Assembly: GCF_030463565.1 (NCBI RefSeq)
Contig: NC_134649.1
Span: 4,351,501-4,415,500 of the forward strand
Direction of reading: 5' to 3'
Origin: Pelecanus crispus
Lineage: Eukaryota > Chordata > Aves > Pelecaniformes > Pelecanidae
Length of the DNA stretch: 64,000 nucleotides
Under the pieces are notes generated by a model. That model had not been told where the DNA came from. It worked only from the letters and a program-made list of their open reading frames with translations, and made no database searches. The position numbers and the translations under genes were made by a program. Shown piece by piece: positions 37,001-50,200 of this stretch. Position 1 is the first letter of the stretch. Each line of letters opens with the position of its first letter.

Positions 37001-38865
37001 GAAGAATTGTAATTTAATGAGGTGGTTGTGAAACACATAACATTTCCATTGATTACTTGTATATAAAAAAAATATTTTTAGTAATTAAAAAAATCCCCCA
37101 AACACCGGACAATGTAATAATGTGTGGTGTAAGAGCAGTTAACTTTGCTGATATTTTGATTAAGTGTGTTTTGGATTGAAATGAGGGAGTTGAGCAACAG
37201 TTTCCTACTAAATACTTTATGATATCCTGTAATTCAGAATAATTGACTTCACAATCTCAAATAGTGGCTAGACACAGATAAGGTGGCAAGACTGTTTTCT
37301 TTCAACACTGAGAGTTTGACAAGAATGGGATATTATAATTAAATTTCAAGAATTCAGGGACTTCTGGCAAAGTAGCCCTCTAAGGATTGGACCCATGTTA
37401 ATTCTAGCTCATTGATAAAAACTGTTATTGCCAACAACTGAAGCATGTTCTTCATTAATTTGTCCTGGACATTCACTGCTTCATGGTTTAAATTACCATA
37501 CAAGATGATATCCTAATTTATAAAGGGTCCCTCAAGCTTCAAATATGAAGATGTTGCAAGTAGTATCTTAGATACGCGCAATTCTTCTTAGACACCTAAA
37601 TAAAAGTAGGCCACTCTCTTCCAATGTGCTTAGCATCCTGCAAGTTAATCAATGTTCAGGTTTACAAAAATACTAAAATCACAGTTCATGTATTGTAAGC
37701 AACTTTGATTATTTCAGAATGTTTCCTAAGGAGGAGTGCTGTTTAAGAAAGCCTGCTTTAAGTACTTTGGCTTCCTAAACTGTCCGACCTCCTAGCCCCA
37801 CCTGCCTTCATTCTTTCTCATTCTGATATAAAAACTTCTTTTTGGGGATTTTACTTTTTGACAAAATCAAAAAAGAACAAGAATACCATTTTCTGGGCAT
37901 ACGTCTTTTTAAAAAAAATGTAAACTTCCATTGAGTTTAATCCATTTCATGACTTATTTTTCAGGTTGCAGCATGATGCTGCTGATAATTTAGGCCAAAA
38001 AGAGGAGGAAACCTGGAACTTCCTTACGCATGCAAGTGGATATAATCCTCACTGCGTCTTTTTATTTTTTCTAGAAAAAATTGCATTTGATGCCACAGTA
38101 CTTCTAGATTTTTTGATTTCATCAGAAACTTGCTTTCTGGAGTACTTGGTAAGGTACTTGAAGCTTCTTAGAAAAGACTGGCATCAGTTTGTAGATGTCT
38201 GTAACCATTTTGATACCAAACACAACATTTTTCAATCAATTTCTTCTGTCGAGCCACCCCATCAAGAAAAACAAAGCTGTATGACTGATGAGAGTTTGCA
38301 AAATGCTTGTTGTGAACAAGAACCACGGACTCCGATATCTTTGGCTGCTTCTCACGATTACTTGGTGTTTAGGACAGAGCAAGGTGATAATGAAGTTGCA
38401 GAGTCTAACCAGTCTACCTCATTGATATGCACTGACAGTACATCTCTGCTGGGTTCTCTTCAAAGCCTTGTTAATTATGACAGCTCAGAAGACTCTGAAT
38501 TAGAATCAGATGGAAAAGAATGCTTGGTAAACACAAAGCAGGTGCCTTTAAATAATGAGAATGAGATGAGGATAAGGGAAAGTGGTTGCAGCTACACAGA
38601 TGATAAACAGAATACACTCGAGTCTGAAGTGTTGCCTCTGAAACAAAAGGGATCTAATACCTCATCCTGTTTGACTTGTATGGCGTCTTCGGATAACGTC
38701 ATTCCCCTAAGAATAATGCTTTACAGAGCAACAAAATGTTTGGAAGAACTGCAAAAAGCTATTTCTAGGTTGCAGAGAAGAAATCTTTTCCCATACAATC
38801 CATCTGCATTGTTGAAACTACTGAGCCACGTTGAGAAGATCAGTAAGAATGTGAATCCACAATAA
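30600..38865 (+). CDS. LINS1: LINS1, Lines homologue 1 (complete; join of six exons)
   Basis: The exons 30600-31007, 31106-31195, 32432-32573, 32838-33428, 36790-36970 and 37965-38865 join to 2313 nt, 770 codons plus TAA, close to the 757 residues of human LINS1. Every junction has GT..AG and a matching phase. Recognisable family blocks are EVMLVQLTLIKMM (residues near 100), ECLWTLTAIIKDIL, VLEGFYNSILFHHF, FIEQDDDMWEAAKALL, NPHCVFLFFLEKIAFD, LLDFLISSETCFLEYLVRYL and the C-terminal NLFPYNPSALLKLL. These are the LINES N- and C-terminal domains. Drosophila Lines acts in patterning downstream of Wingless, and human LINS1 loss causes recessive intellectual disability. Its molecular role is poorly known. 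The start was chosen at MKIALLQQMYKDVLVG, which aligns with the human N-terminus. The divergent CpG promoter is shared with ASB7. Confidence 0.95.
31106..31195 (+). CDS. LINS1: LINS1 coding exon 2, residues 137-166
   Basis: A 90 nt exon between acceptor TTTACAG and donor GTGAGT. It encodes ICLLGSYDQLLSHMASKSFA and LVYFQLKEE, matching the human stretch SHMAAQCLALLLYFQLREK. In phase on both sides, and separated from the previous exon by only 98 bases. Confidence 0.92.
32432..32573 (+). CDS. LINS1: LINS1 coding exon 3, residues 167-213
   Basis: 142 nt after the acceptor TTTTCTTAG and before the donor GTACTG. It encodes a segment containing CLWTLTAIIKDILKEK, nearly the same as human CLWTLTAIIKEIFKD. 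Ends in phase 1. Confidence 0.92.
32838..33428 (+). CDS. LINS1: LINS1 coding exon 4, residues 214-410
   Basis: 591 nt after the acceptor GTTGCTGCAG and before the donor GTAATA. It encodes the largest conserved helical region: VLEGFYNSILFHHF, LLEALLASRIELEL, CQRVLFLKVSYVL, KKFIILLKKCVL and YEDMLALSNAVLQVVN. Phase 1 at both ends. Confidence 0.93.
33429..36789 (+). other. LINS1: LINS1 intron between coding exons 4 and 5
   Basis: 3.4 kb, AT-rich, with no recognised repeat family. A 10-base G run lies at 35998-36007. Open frames on the minus strand around 33619-34558 have no protein similarity. Confidence 0.75.
36790..36970 (+). CDS. LINS1: LINS1 coding exon 5, residues 411-470
   Basis: 181 nt after a strong pyrimidine-tract acceptor (TTTTTTTTCAG) and before the donor GTTAGT. 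It encodes SQLLIFWRSHLKSS and the conserved FIEQDDDMWEAAKALLLIYL. Ends in phase 2 and completes an Arg codon with the next exon. Confidence 0.92.
37965..38865 (+). CDS. LINS1: LINS1 terminal coding exon, residues 471-770
   Basis: Acceptor TTTTTCAG at 37957-37964, stop TAA at 38863-38865. It encodes ASGYNPHCVFLFFLEKIAFD, then LLDFLISSETCFLEYLVRYL. A long low-conservation Ser/Glu-rich linker follows, with an acidic patch YDSSEDSELESDG, a likely casein kinase 2-type target. The C-terminal block CLEELQKAISRLQRRNLFPY, NPSALLKLL closes the protein. Confidence 0.93.
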
Positions 38866-39330
38866 TCCAAAGAAGTGTTCTAGTGACTTTTTTTTTTTTT
38901 TAAACTAGTACACTAGGGAACGTTTCCATGAGATTAATGACCTGTCAAGCTCATGCCTTTTGCACCTGTCAGTGTATTTAACCTGAGGATAAGCGTGGTT
39001 CTGGTTGACACCTTAAAAATCTGCAATTGCGTTCAGTGAAACAATCCATTACCTTAGGGTCCGAGGCTTATTCATGGTATGTATGTCAGTGCATGGTATA
39101 TAAGGATTAATTGTTAGGTATTCAAAATTTGATAATAAATGACTAATGTGAAAGTATGTGAACAATATATGATACTTAAAGTATTGTCAATTATACTTAA
39201 TGTTTCTATGTATGAAGTCATTGCCAGATTGGTAGTGATTTATGGTGCAGTGTTGATTTATAGGGCAGTGTTAATGCAGCACTTGACTGCTTAGAGGTTG
39301 AGCTAAATAAAATATTTTAGTTGGGGACAG
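38866..39330 (+). other. LINS1: LINS1 3' UTR
   Basis: Follows the TAA. Two AATAAA hexamers are present (39134-39139 and 39306-39311). The second, followed by a G/T-rich stretch, is the better candidate. The end coordinate assumes cleavage 15-20 bases past it. Confidence 0.6.
39306..39311 (+). terminator. LINS1: LINS1 poly(A) signal AATAAA
   Basis: A canonical hexamer about 440 bases after the stop codon, followed by GT-rich sequence (about 39318-39350) that fits a downstream element. A weaker-placed alternative lies at 39134-39139. Confidence 0.6.
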
Positions 39331-41048
39331 TTTTGGTGTTTATACTGTGTGTTCTGCATCGGTGCTTTGCTCTAAGTGGACATTCAGATGTGCTCCCACA
39401 ATCACAATAATCCATGCCACACTTTTCTTGGCTGAAGTGCTTAACTGATTTCTAGGACGTGCTTCTTTAGCTTTTACTGTTTGCCTGATTTATTCAGCAG
39501 CGATATCATTTCACTGAAAATTGAGTTTAGTTTTCCTTAATATTTTATGGTATATTCCTTTAATTGAAAGGTAGATGTGGGACTAATGCATATATTGCAT
39601 ATTTACAGAGCATTTTAGTGGAGCATTATATCTAAAATCCAGCTTGGGTAATGCAGAAGTGAAATTCCAACAGAATTCCTCACATCCATTACGTATTTTA
39701 TATAAGTATAGAATATATACTTGATAAATTTGTTACATCAGAAACAGATAACTAGAAATTAAGTGTCTGCAGTGCAGTGAGGTGGATATTGAATTTAAAT
39801 TCTTATACTTCTATCTTTTATTAGATATAGTTGGAGTAACCTGAAAAGTAAGTGTCTTAAGACTTTGCCTGGGGAGAGTTAGTTCAGAACAGGATCCAAA
39901 CCAGTGTGTGCACTTACCAGGAAGTCACCTAATGTTGGTACACTTAACGTGCAGCTTGTAACGATCTTACAAAGGTTAGGTAATGGGAAAGTACTGATGA
40001 CAGGGACTACTGTAAAAATCTCAGTTCTCATCAGAGCTGTAAGACACAGTTTTCCTTTTAGGATCGTCTCTTGAAGGTAGGTGCTCTGTTGTGATTGAGA
40101 ACTAGGTAAGTTCTGTCTTCCTTTTAAATAGCTATTTAGTGTTAAATTAAAATAGAAGTTAAGATGAACAGTCTCTGGAGCAGGTGACTCTGAGCCCCAA
40201 ACCTCTGTGGCCATCTTCTAGATTAGTCTTGAGCTCTGAACTGGTGAATCAGCACTGTTGGGAGGGGAAGAACACTAGGTGAAGCTTATGGGATAATTTA
40301 GCTGGAAATGACAGTGCTTTCCAGTGACACTTGAACAGTATGAATTCTCAGACAGGAAGGTTTGAACCTCAGTCTTATTCTTTCAGGATGACAGCTGTAA
40401 TCACTTGGCAGTTACACAGGAAAGAGTGATCCCCTTCACTGCCATGTAGGAGATAGGATTCTGTGCATTTGTTGCGCTTTGGTTTCTTCCTGATGTAACT
40501 TTGATGCGTAGGAGTGGGTGAGAATGGCAATGAATGGAAACTTTTTCATTCATGCTTATAGTTACTTCAGTTAAAAACTAACCTCCGAGTTATCCAGGGC
40601 AGAAGAACACCGGGTTTCTCTTCACTGTTTGAACTTGGTAACGCTCTAAATGCCAAGTGGCTCGTTTCTGTCAGGACTAAAGTGCCTCTGGGCATGTTCA
40701 AAGATGCAACTCTAGACAACTTGGGAACTTTTCAGTTCAAACAAGGGAAGTGCCTTTGGCAAGGCAGTTGAGCAAGAGTTTCTCAAGACCACAGTTTTAA
40801 ATGCAGGTAGGTACTTTCATCTCAGTGAAATCCTTTCCACTATGCTCACTTCTTTTCTAATCTAGCCTTTGCTGACTAGTTTATTTTAACTGAGTAATTT
40901 CATTGTTTTCACTCAACGTAGTATTGTTCAGCATTTCTTGGTCTGTATTTTGCCAGTTGAAAATATCTAAATTACAACAGTATTTCTCAGACACTGATAA
41001 GATAAGCAGGGTGGGAAAGGTAGAATGGGGAGACAATTTTGGTTTTTT

Positions 41049-41106
41049 TAAGTGCTAGTTGTCTTGTTTGTTGGTTTTGTTAAGTGCCAGTCATCTTGTT
41101 TGTCAG
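41049..41106 (+). repeat. Imperfect 32-base tandem duplication
   Basis: TAAGTGCTAGTTGTCTTGTT at 41049 recurs as TAAGTGCCAGTCATCTTGTT at 41081, with a T/G-rich spacer included in the unit. Two copies, the second partial. Confidence 0.7.
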
Positions 41107-44100
41107 TGATTACTACAACTATAAAAACTTTTTTTGAAGTAAATGTTTAGATATCTCAGAACAGCGTGTAGAATTTAGCAAGAAGCATAGGAGCCACAAC
41201 TTTTGATTTTTGAATGCAGCAAATCCAACTGTATTTAATTCTTACAGTCATGAAGTTGATTGTGTGCCCAGTTAGTTATTAGTAGTGATCATTCCCACAT
41301 GTTTCACTTCTCAAAGCCATTGTTTTAATTCTCAGAATGTTTTAGTGGTAAAAATAGGTAAATGTGGTTTGTATCTGGCAACTAGATACCTTAATGTGTT
41401 GAAATTTTACCTTTTATGAACTGTAGGACCTGAGATGAAGTAAAACTGATGTGATTCAACTTTTTTTTTTTTATTGCACACAAAGTGAGTGTGAGCAGTG
41501 AAGGTAGCTCGTAGTTCTATGGCTATATTCAAAAAGTATAGCACAAAGAAAACACCTTGCAAAAGAATTTGTATTTTAATCCATTGGTGAGTATATAAGG
41601 TGGGATTGTTGGGGTTTGTGTTTTGTTTTTTTGGGTTTGGGGTTTGTTGGTTTTTTTTTTTTGTTTGAGTTTTTACTATCTAAAATTTTTAGGCAGAGCT
41701 GTTATTTCATTTGCTAGAGCAAATTAACTCGGCTGCAGAACCTATTACCAATGTTAAATTAGAACTTAGGAAGTAGGTCAGTTATTACTAGGAGGTTGAT
41801 GTACCTTACCTTTGGATGTTGATATCTACCAACTTTTCTTGTGTTATGTCAAAGCAAGACACAGAACAAATCAGGTGACCTGTCTGGAGACAGTTTTCTA
41901 TCTGAGGACTTACCCTGAAATGTCCACAGTCTCCATTTATGTCTGTGCAGTTGTTTTGAGGAGTTTACCTTCAACATCAATAGAATAAATTATGCTTTAA
42001 TGAGGTAAGCAGTTAGCACTAGAAGTTGCTTACAGGATGTGCTTTTTAAAAAGAATATTTTTGAACTTGAATATTTGTAGAGCTTGATTGCAATTACAGC
42101 TGAATCCAGGCAGTTCCACGTTTGTGGTTCTTCAAACTGGATTTCCTCCAATATTTTTATGACTGCTTTCCATTCTAGTTTTAAGACTTGTAATACGAGT
42201 TTTAATCCTGTAATACAAGAATAAAAACCAACCTTGAGAATTTCTATACTTAGATATTCTTGTAAAGCTGGGAATAAGGAGCCTTGGTTGTTCCCTGGTT
42301 TATCACTGCAGGGTAAGCATTGTTAGTACTTCTTCCAAAGTTGATCTGGGATGGTGTCTGAAGTCAGTACCAAGTATTTATCACAGCCTTTCAGTGTCAC
42401 TAGGAGTGAAAATACTGCGGTTGTTACAATTTTAGTTCTGTGTATTTTCCCTTAAAGAGATGTCCAAATGAATTTGTAAATTCTTGTTGTATTTTGTATG
42501 ACTTTTCTAGGCTACCTGGTTCACTCTGAAATCTTGTTAGAAGCCAACTGTATGTGTCGGAATGGGATGATAGGCAGTCTTTTACTAGCAGTAGCTCAGG
42601 AGCAGGCATGGACCTGGACTTGGTTGAGAAACATCTCAGGGATTTAAGCTTTTCCAAATCATTGTCTTTTTAAGTGTTGTGCAAATGAGTTTATTGCTGA
42701 TAGCTGTCAGAAACACTTTTTTAATCGATAAACTGGCTTGCTGCTGGTTTGCATATAGCAAGAAAGGAGGAATACAACAATATGCTTTGTGGTAAAAAGC
42801 TTGCATGGAGAATTACGATATCCTTATTCCTGGTTGCTACTTCCCTGAGCTGCAAAACTTGAGTTTTGTCAGTCAGCAGCATCCTTCCGCGGGGGGAAGA
42901 TTTGAAAGACTTGTGAAATGTTCAAAAAAGTAGCACACACAACCTCAAAAGTAATTGCACTGCTGAATGTTGGCTTCCTTAAAAGGTTGTAGGGAAGGTT
43001 TGTATGTACATATCCTGAAACTATGTCAGGAGTTCTAGTTACTAATCGTAGTTCAAGAATCTGTTCCATCTCATCCTGGTGCCAGAGACTTGAAACCTGA
43101 AAGATTTTCTGTAGAGCTTCAAAGATCTTCCAAATGTCCATGGCTACTTTGAAGGAAGTAGTAGCTACATAGAAAACAATGGGTAAGACTTTGAAGCCTA
43201 ATTTGCAAAACAGCATGTACCAATTCAGTAAAAAAGATTTGTTGTCAAATGACAAAATCCCATGTGCTTATTTCTACATTCACAACATTCATCCTTTGCT
43301 TGCTAGCTTTATCTTCAAATGGAATCTTTCTGAGTTTGTCAGCTCTGAGAGTAACTTTGTTACTACAGACCTTTTATAGCAATTTCATGTAAGGATTTAA
43401 CTGAAACGGAAGTTAATGCTTTCTGGAAACTTAACCTCCAGTACTTGGTTTCCTTGATAGTATTTATATTCTTCAAGAAAATCATGTATGAAATGGTGTT
43501 CTCTTTCTGCTGACACCCCTACAGCTCCTGTGAGAATTAGGCAAAGGTCCGTTACGCAGAAAATGTAACTAATTTAAAAAAAAAAAAAAATTGGTTGAAT
43601 TTTATCTCTTCAAGGGAGAATCTAGTACTTGGTCATCTTCAGCAGAATGTCAGTCCCTCTAAAGGAGTGTTTCTTCACCTAAGCTAAAAACACTGACCAG
43701 TGTGATGCCAGTGTTTTCTGTACTTTTCAATTATGGGCTGATGCAGAGGGGGGGAATTGCTGGCTGTGAAGTATCAAAGGGATTGCCTTTCAGTTTCACC
43801 AAGCAAATGCTCATATCTTGCACTGTTGTTCTCTGTGGATGGATGAAGGTTGATGCTGTAAGAGTTTCTAGTAATGTAATCAAACAACATTTGCAGTGTT
43901 GTCTTATGTGCAAGTGTTACAAATTGTCGAGGTTTATTTTCATGTGGCTGTTAAACCAGTGCTTCCAGCTCCAAGGATCAACAAGGCATCTTTTCTTTTA
44001 ATCCTATATTATTTGAACTGTTGGAAATGAATTAAAAAACTCTCTGAATGAATTGGTTGGACCAATTGTTAAATCTCAAGTGTTGAAGCCAGAAGATTTT

Positions 44101-44255
44101 GTGTATTAGTCTCCTGCATCTTAAGATAGTAATAGCACACAGAAGTATTATTTGAGCAAATTAGCAGTGCTGTATTTGGAGTGGAAAGGGTGAACTATGG
44201 AAGTCAATCCTTACAGTTGTTCTTGGTAAGATTTTGTGAGTAGCATGCAAATTTT

Positions 44256-44293
44256 AATACACTGCGTACTATATAATACACTGCTTACTATAA
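44256..44293 (+). repeat. Two tandem 19-base units
   Basis: AATACACTGCGTACTATAT at 44256-44274 is followed directly by AATACACTGCTTACTATAA at 44275-44293 (three mismatches). Confidence 0.8.
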
Positions 44294-47200
44294 ACATAAG
44301 TAAGCAAAGTTACTCTTCTTGTTAAATCTACTTTTTCAAATGTATTAGAACATACTTAGTGAAATTACCTTATATACATATATATACACCCAGTTATATT
44401 TCAATTGCTGTAGTGTTTCTGATTATTAGAAAGGTGAATTTGACAAGTATGGGCAAGGTGATGCTAAATCAAGGGGAAAGGAAAAAAAAATCTTCTTACC
44501 AAGGATAATTTAAAGACAAAACAGACTAGGATTTTGCATAAAGAATGCTGACCAAACTGTAACCAGATGAATTCTTCACTAAATCACACATCTCTGTGCC
44601 TCTGGGTATGAGAGCATTCTTAATTGCTGTCCTGGAGGCTTATTGATACGATGTATATGTTCAGTATTTAAATGAAATACAGCCAAGAGTTTGTAACAAC
44701 TTGAAAGACATAGCATAATTGTGGTATTTATATCCTTCAATTGTTAAGTGCGCGAGAGAAGTTGGTTAGAAAGGAGTCCCCAGGTCATGCCAATATCTTT
44801 TCCTGGAGCCTTTTTCCTAAGGCCTATTTGAAGCCTACTAATAATCCTGTTCTCCGCATTTTAGCGACGTGATGGCAGCTTGGGTCAGCAGTAGAGTGTG
44901 TTAGTGTTCCTTCACTTCTCTCCACTGTCTTTATCCTCCCAGTATTACTACTGACATCCCCTTTTTATCCAATTGTCATCTTCCTTCTTAAGGCCCAGAT
45001 TCTCAAAGTATTGAGTTTTCTAATTCTTATTAAAATTCACAGGAACCAAGTTCTGAAACAATAATTTTAAAAGATTTAAGTGTTTTGAAGATTTCAGCCT
45101 GGGTGTTCAAATTGTCTGTGTTCCTGATGTCATCCTTCAATGGCATTCATGTACGATAAGTATTTATTGCCTTAATGCTTGCTCTGTTCAAAATCAGGTA
45201 TCTAGTCTTCAATTATGGCAGATGGCATTATTAATTAATTAGACATGAACCTCTCCTTACTTAAAACCCTGTATAGATTATGAACCAGGTCATATTTCCT
45301 AATAAGAAAGGTCTTGAGGAGAAAGCTTTTCGAGAGATTGTAAATGGACTTCTTCATACCTTTTATGTAGGGGAAGGTTGGTGTATTAGGAGAAGATATG
45401 AATTCATGTGAAGAAGAGGAGCTTAGCTTTTAAACTATAGCTTGCAAGATTGAGTTATGATATTGGTGTCCTTGAACATGTGACTTGGAATGATTCATTT
45501 TCAGATATTTGTTGATTCTGGAGGTAGCAGAAAGTATAGAAGTATCAAGTTTTTTTACCTTAATCTTGAAGGAATGCCAGATGGCAAGCAGATGGGTTTC
45601 ACTGGTGGTGAAAAGAGAATTCAGCGTCCAAATTATTATTATTAGATCAAATTGATTCCTACTTTTTCTATGAGTATGTATATGACTGAGATTTGATTAA
45701 CTGTCTGCCATTGAGATAATCAGCTAGCAAAAATGGCTAGGTACTAATAGGCAATATATTTAGAACATTCATCTGTGGGCTCCCCAGATGAATTTTAATT
45801 TTTTTTTATATAAAGGAAAACAAAAGAAACCCTTAGGTTTTGTTTTTCTGTATTTTTTTTCTTCGCTTCTTCCCCCTGCAGGTGCCATCATACACAGCAG
45901 CTCTGATTCTAGAAGTTTAATATTTAATACAGTCTCAAAGATTTGCCGAGGGGGTTTTCTCTACTGTGAAAGTTAACTAATGCTATAGTCTTTCTTAAGT
46001 AACTGCTTAGAAGCTCAGGTGAAAGCTCACATCCAATATGTGGGTTCACTGTAATTTAGTACATGTATTTGGCTGGAAAACGGAAAGAAGTGAATTTTTC
46101 TTGTTTTGTTCTAATATTTTTTTTTTCACTGAAAACTTACACATAATTTGCAGTGATATGTGACGTAATTATTTGGGTCAAATACATGCCTCCATTATCT
46201 AATTATATTTAATTGTTGTCTGATTGAGTAGGTGTTATGCTGCAGGTAAGGAGTAGTAACACTTAGATTGCACCCCAGCCCCCCCATAGTGAGATGTACA
46301 GACTAAGGTGGGGGGGGGGGGGTATTTTCTTTTTTGCAGCATTCAAATTTAAGATACCTGAAGGATAAGTACTATGGAAGTGCAGTGATAATTGAAAGGT
46401 CAGTGGGCAGCTTTGATCAAGAGGGTATGGTTACCTTGTTATTTACCATGCAATAGCTTTAATCTTGTAACAGAGTCCTACGTAGGTGGTGAGTGCTACC
46501 TAACAAATGCTCCTCAAAAAGTATGTAAAAACGTTTTTTTTTCCCATGTTATCATTTGTAACAGCCCCACATTTGCTCCAGTCAAACGTGGGTTTTGCAA
46601 TTTAGTGTAACAGTGAAGAAATTGTGGATTGAGGCATAAGAAAGAGGCGTTTCTGCCAATTACCTATTACATTACTGGCACAGTATTAGCCAAGTGATAT
46701 ATGAATCAGCTTGCTCTAGGCTTTCCTAATTGGCAGAGGGTTCCTAAATGTTCTCCTTGGTTCATACTAGTGGTTCAGATGTGGGAAAGTATGGAGATAA
46801 TTTAAAGCAACAGCAAAGCCATAATACTACCTTTCTGAAATCATCTTTCATGTTTAATATTTCTCTGGTGCATCAGTTTATTGAATACCGCTCCCAGTTT
46901 TATGGAAGGACTGAAGACTTGCAATAGCTGCAAAATAGAATACCTCAAAAAGGAGGAAAAAAAAAAAAAGAAAATAGAAAAGAAAAAAAAAACCCTATAG
47001 GAACAAACCCAGTCTTTTCTCTGGAGGGAAATGAATGAACAGGATCCAAATATTGCCTGGGTCACATCTTTTATTGCAGTCTTATGGATCATGATGAAAG
47101 TTTCAATATACTCAAAAGGAGTTGTGGAAATTAAGGCTGGAGGGGGGAAACCTCTCCAGTGTTACTTACATAGACACCATCTGTGGTTTAAGAAGCCTGA

Positions 47201-50200
47201 GCCCCAAACTACTGAAGGCTGGGGGTATCATCAGTTACTATTTTGTGTTTATTCTGTTCTTGTACTCTTCTGTAGCCATCTGCTGTTAGCTTCCTTCAGA
47301 GACGGTATGCTGGGCAAGGTGAAACTTTGATTCAACTTTGACATGCCTGTTCCTATTTCGTGGGTTGCTGTTTGCTGACTGCAAGCAGGAAGAGGAGGCT
47401 AATAAGAGGTTCCCCGCTCCTGGCTTGTCAGTGAGGTTCTTTCCTTCCTTTCGAACGACATTAAGGTGTCCTGCCCACCAGAACGCTAAGTAATGCCAAC
47501 ACTTCTGAATGCTGTTACTTATTATTTGAAACTGGGGAGAACTGGTGAGGAATGACTTTCAGCCTTATTCCTTAGTCATGGAATTTAAGAAAAAAAAAAA
47601 AAAATTAAAAAAAATCACATAAGGTTAAGTAAAGCTTACATGTTTGTATGATATCTCTAACCAAACATACACTGAGTGTATGTTTCCTTCTGCTTTAGGA
47701 ATTTCAAAAATTCCACTTTATATCTTCAGGGGAACTGGAACACTTTCTGGAAAACATCTAGTTGATTGAGGGTGGAAGTATTCCTGAGGCTGGTCAACAG
47801 GAGCAGAAACCTTTCTCTTACTTTATTGGAAAACCCATACTTCATCTAATAATGCATCTAAAAACGTCAGTGTGAAGTGATGCATTTGGGGTTTCCTTTT
47901 CTGCACGATCAGCAGGCGCAGCATCCTCCCGTGCACGTATAGAGCAATATAAGTCGAGACGAATTCTCGTCATGCAACAAAATACCATGTGACTTCAAAC
48001 ATTTCTTCATCTACTATGTTGAAACAAGTGCAAGGGAAGGCACTCAGCATTACTACCTGTGAGTTTCACTGAGTAGATACATATGACATCAGGATTGCCT
48101 TCAGTCAGAAATCTTGAAGTGCAGCTTTGCTGGGTGGGTCTCTGAAGAATTTGAAAGAGTTCTGTAGATAGGGCGTGTTTACCTTTGACAAAGTAGTGAG
48201 TGTAATGCCTCTTCCCTGCTAATGTGCTTATGCTCTCTTTGACTGCAACATCATAAAGGTAGGAATTTCTTTTTCGCTCCTTTTTTTCTGTTCTGTGGTT
48301 TTTTTGTTTCCCCCCTGCCCCCATCGGATTATGGTCTGAATCGTTAGCATGTGCTGGTCTCTAACGTTGTCTGTTTTATAAGGGAAAATTAGAGTAACTC
48401 TTATGATAGTCTTTGGATAAAGAGTGGAATAGGTGTTAATGAGATTTTATATGTTGACACTAATCATTCCAACCTACAAGAACTGCTTTTTATTTTAGAG
48501 AAAAGTAGTACATGTTACAGTAGTAGTTTTGCTTTTCTACTTCTTGTATTGTTATTCTATTTAGTGCTTGTAAGAGCGCTTCTTTCTGAACTGGAAGGGA
48601 GGAAAATTTATTAACAGGAAAATAATGCTAGCTAATGATGTAAATGTGATTGCATTAAAAAAAACTTGAATTTAAGTTGCTTGAAAAAGCTAGTTCTAAT
48701 TTTGTTCTCTAAAATGCTAAGGAAAAAAATGCTCTGTAAAAAAACCTCTGTTAAACTGAATTTCTTGTAAGACTTACCTGTTGCAGATCTGAAGAAGCTA
48801 GTGCTATAAATAACACATTTAAACAACCTGCCAGAAAGGGTTCTTTCATAGTAATGCTGTAACATTCAGATGGAGGACCCCCGTTCGTTTTTCCTCTTAC
48901 ATTTTGTAATGTACACCTATTTTTAGCTAGCTTCCTAGCTTGGGTCGAATCTTCAGCCGGGGTGCCACTGTTGATGAGGAGGTTATGCCAGTACACACGA
49001 TGTAGCTGAAGATCTCTCCCTTGCATTTGTCAGGACGTGAAAAGGATGCTAAAGAGTGGCTGAAATAATGAAATACCAGTTACGTTCCGGCTCCTCCTCT
49101 AGTTGGCTTTGTGGGTGGAGAACGTCTGGGCAGGTTAAACTGCAAAGGAGGGGATAACCAACAGGAGGAGGACTGAGAACAGTGGAGCACAACAGACTTG
49201 CTTTAATTGCTGGTTCAGGGTGGCGTAGAGATCATTAAAGTCAATGTACAGCTTGAGCCACTATGCGTGCATGATAGCTGAAGACCCTGTTTCAGGAAGT
49301 TGCAAACAGGACACTTTCCCAGAGCACAAATGCACCAGCCCTGTCCCTTTCCCTACCTCCCAAGGGCTAATTTAAAACCTTGAGTCATCCACTGTACAGG
49401 CGGAGAAGCCAACAAGCTTTGCCTCTGCACCCTCAGCTCTTTTCTCTAGTTCCTCACTATTCTGCTGTCTTCACATGTTTTGTGGTTCTGTTGTACCTAG
49501 CAATGCGCTTGTCCTGGCCACTGAGTACCTGTATGCTGCTCTATTCTTCTCTGCCCTTAATCCTTATCTTAAATAAGTGACCGAGAAGGCTCACAGCTCT
49601 GGTAAAGTCTCCATTATATAACTTAGCATCTTAAGTTAGACTTCAGGTTTTTATTTCAAATAAAATTTTGGTAAGCTACAAAAAATAATCATTTTTGCAT
49701 CTTTCCCCAATAGCAACAATTTGAAGAAAAGTGTCATACTTAAAGCTTTTTTTTCCTTACATTCTGACAAGTGTTACTAACAAGTTCTTGAAGCAGCTGG
49801 TGTTGTCCCTCTAGGTCTGTTCAAACTTTTTATGAATTAAGCATCTATTAAGAACCTGTAGTTTGGATAGGGCTTTTTCTTTTTTTCCAAAGAACTATTT
49901 TTTTTGCCTCAAAACTATTGCAGATACTTGAGTTATTTCATAGATCTTTATCCAACTCTATGAATGTTATGGATTTTTAAAGCTTAAAAGCAGACATAAT
50001 TTGCACTGTAACTGTACAGTGTGAGAATTGTATTTCACTTTCCTCAGCTGCCTGCGATCAGCTAAAACCATTTTAGCTGCTCAAAAATGATTTACCTTTA
50101 AGTAGAAAGAGTATGGTAACTTTCACCCAGAAAATGAATTATTTCAGATTGGTCTGGTTCTCTTCCCTTCCCCCTGCCTCCCCCTGCCCCAGAGAACAGG

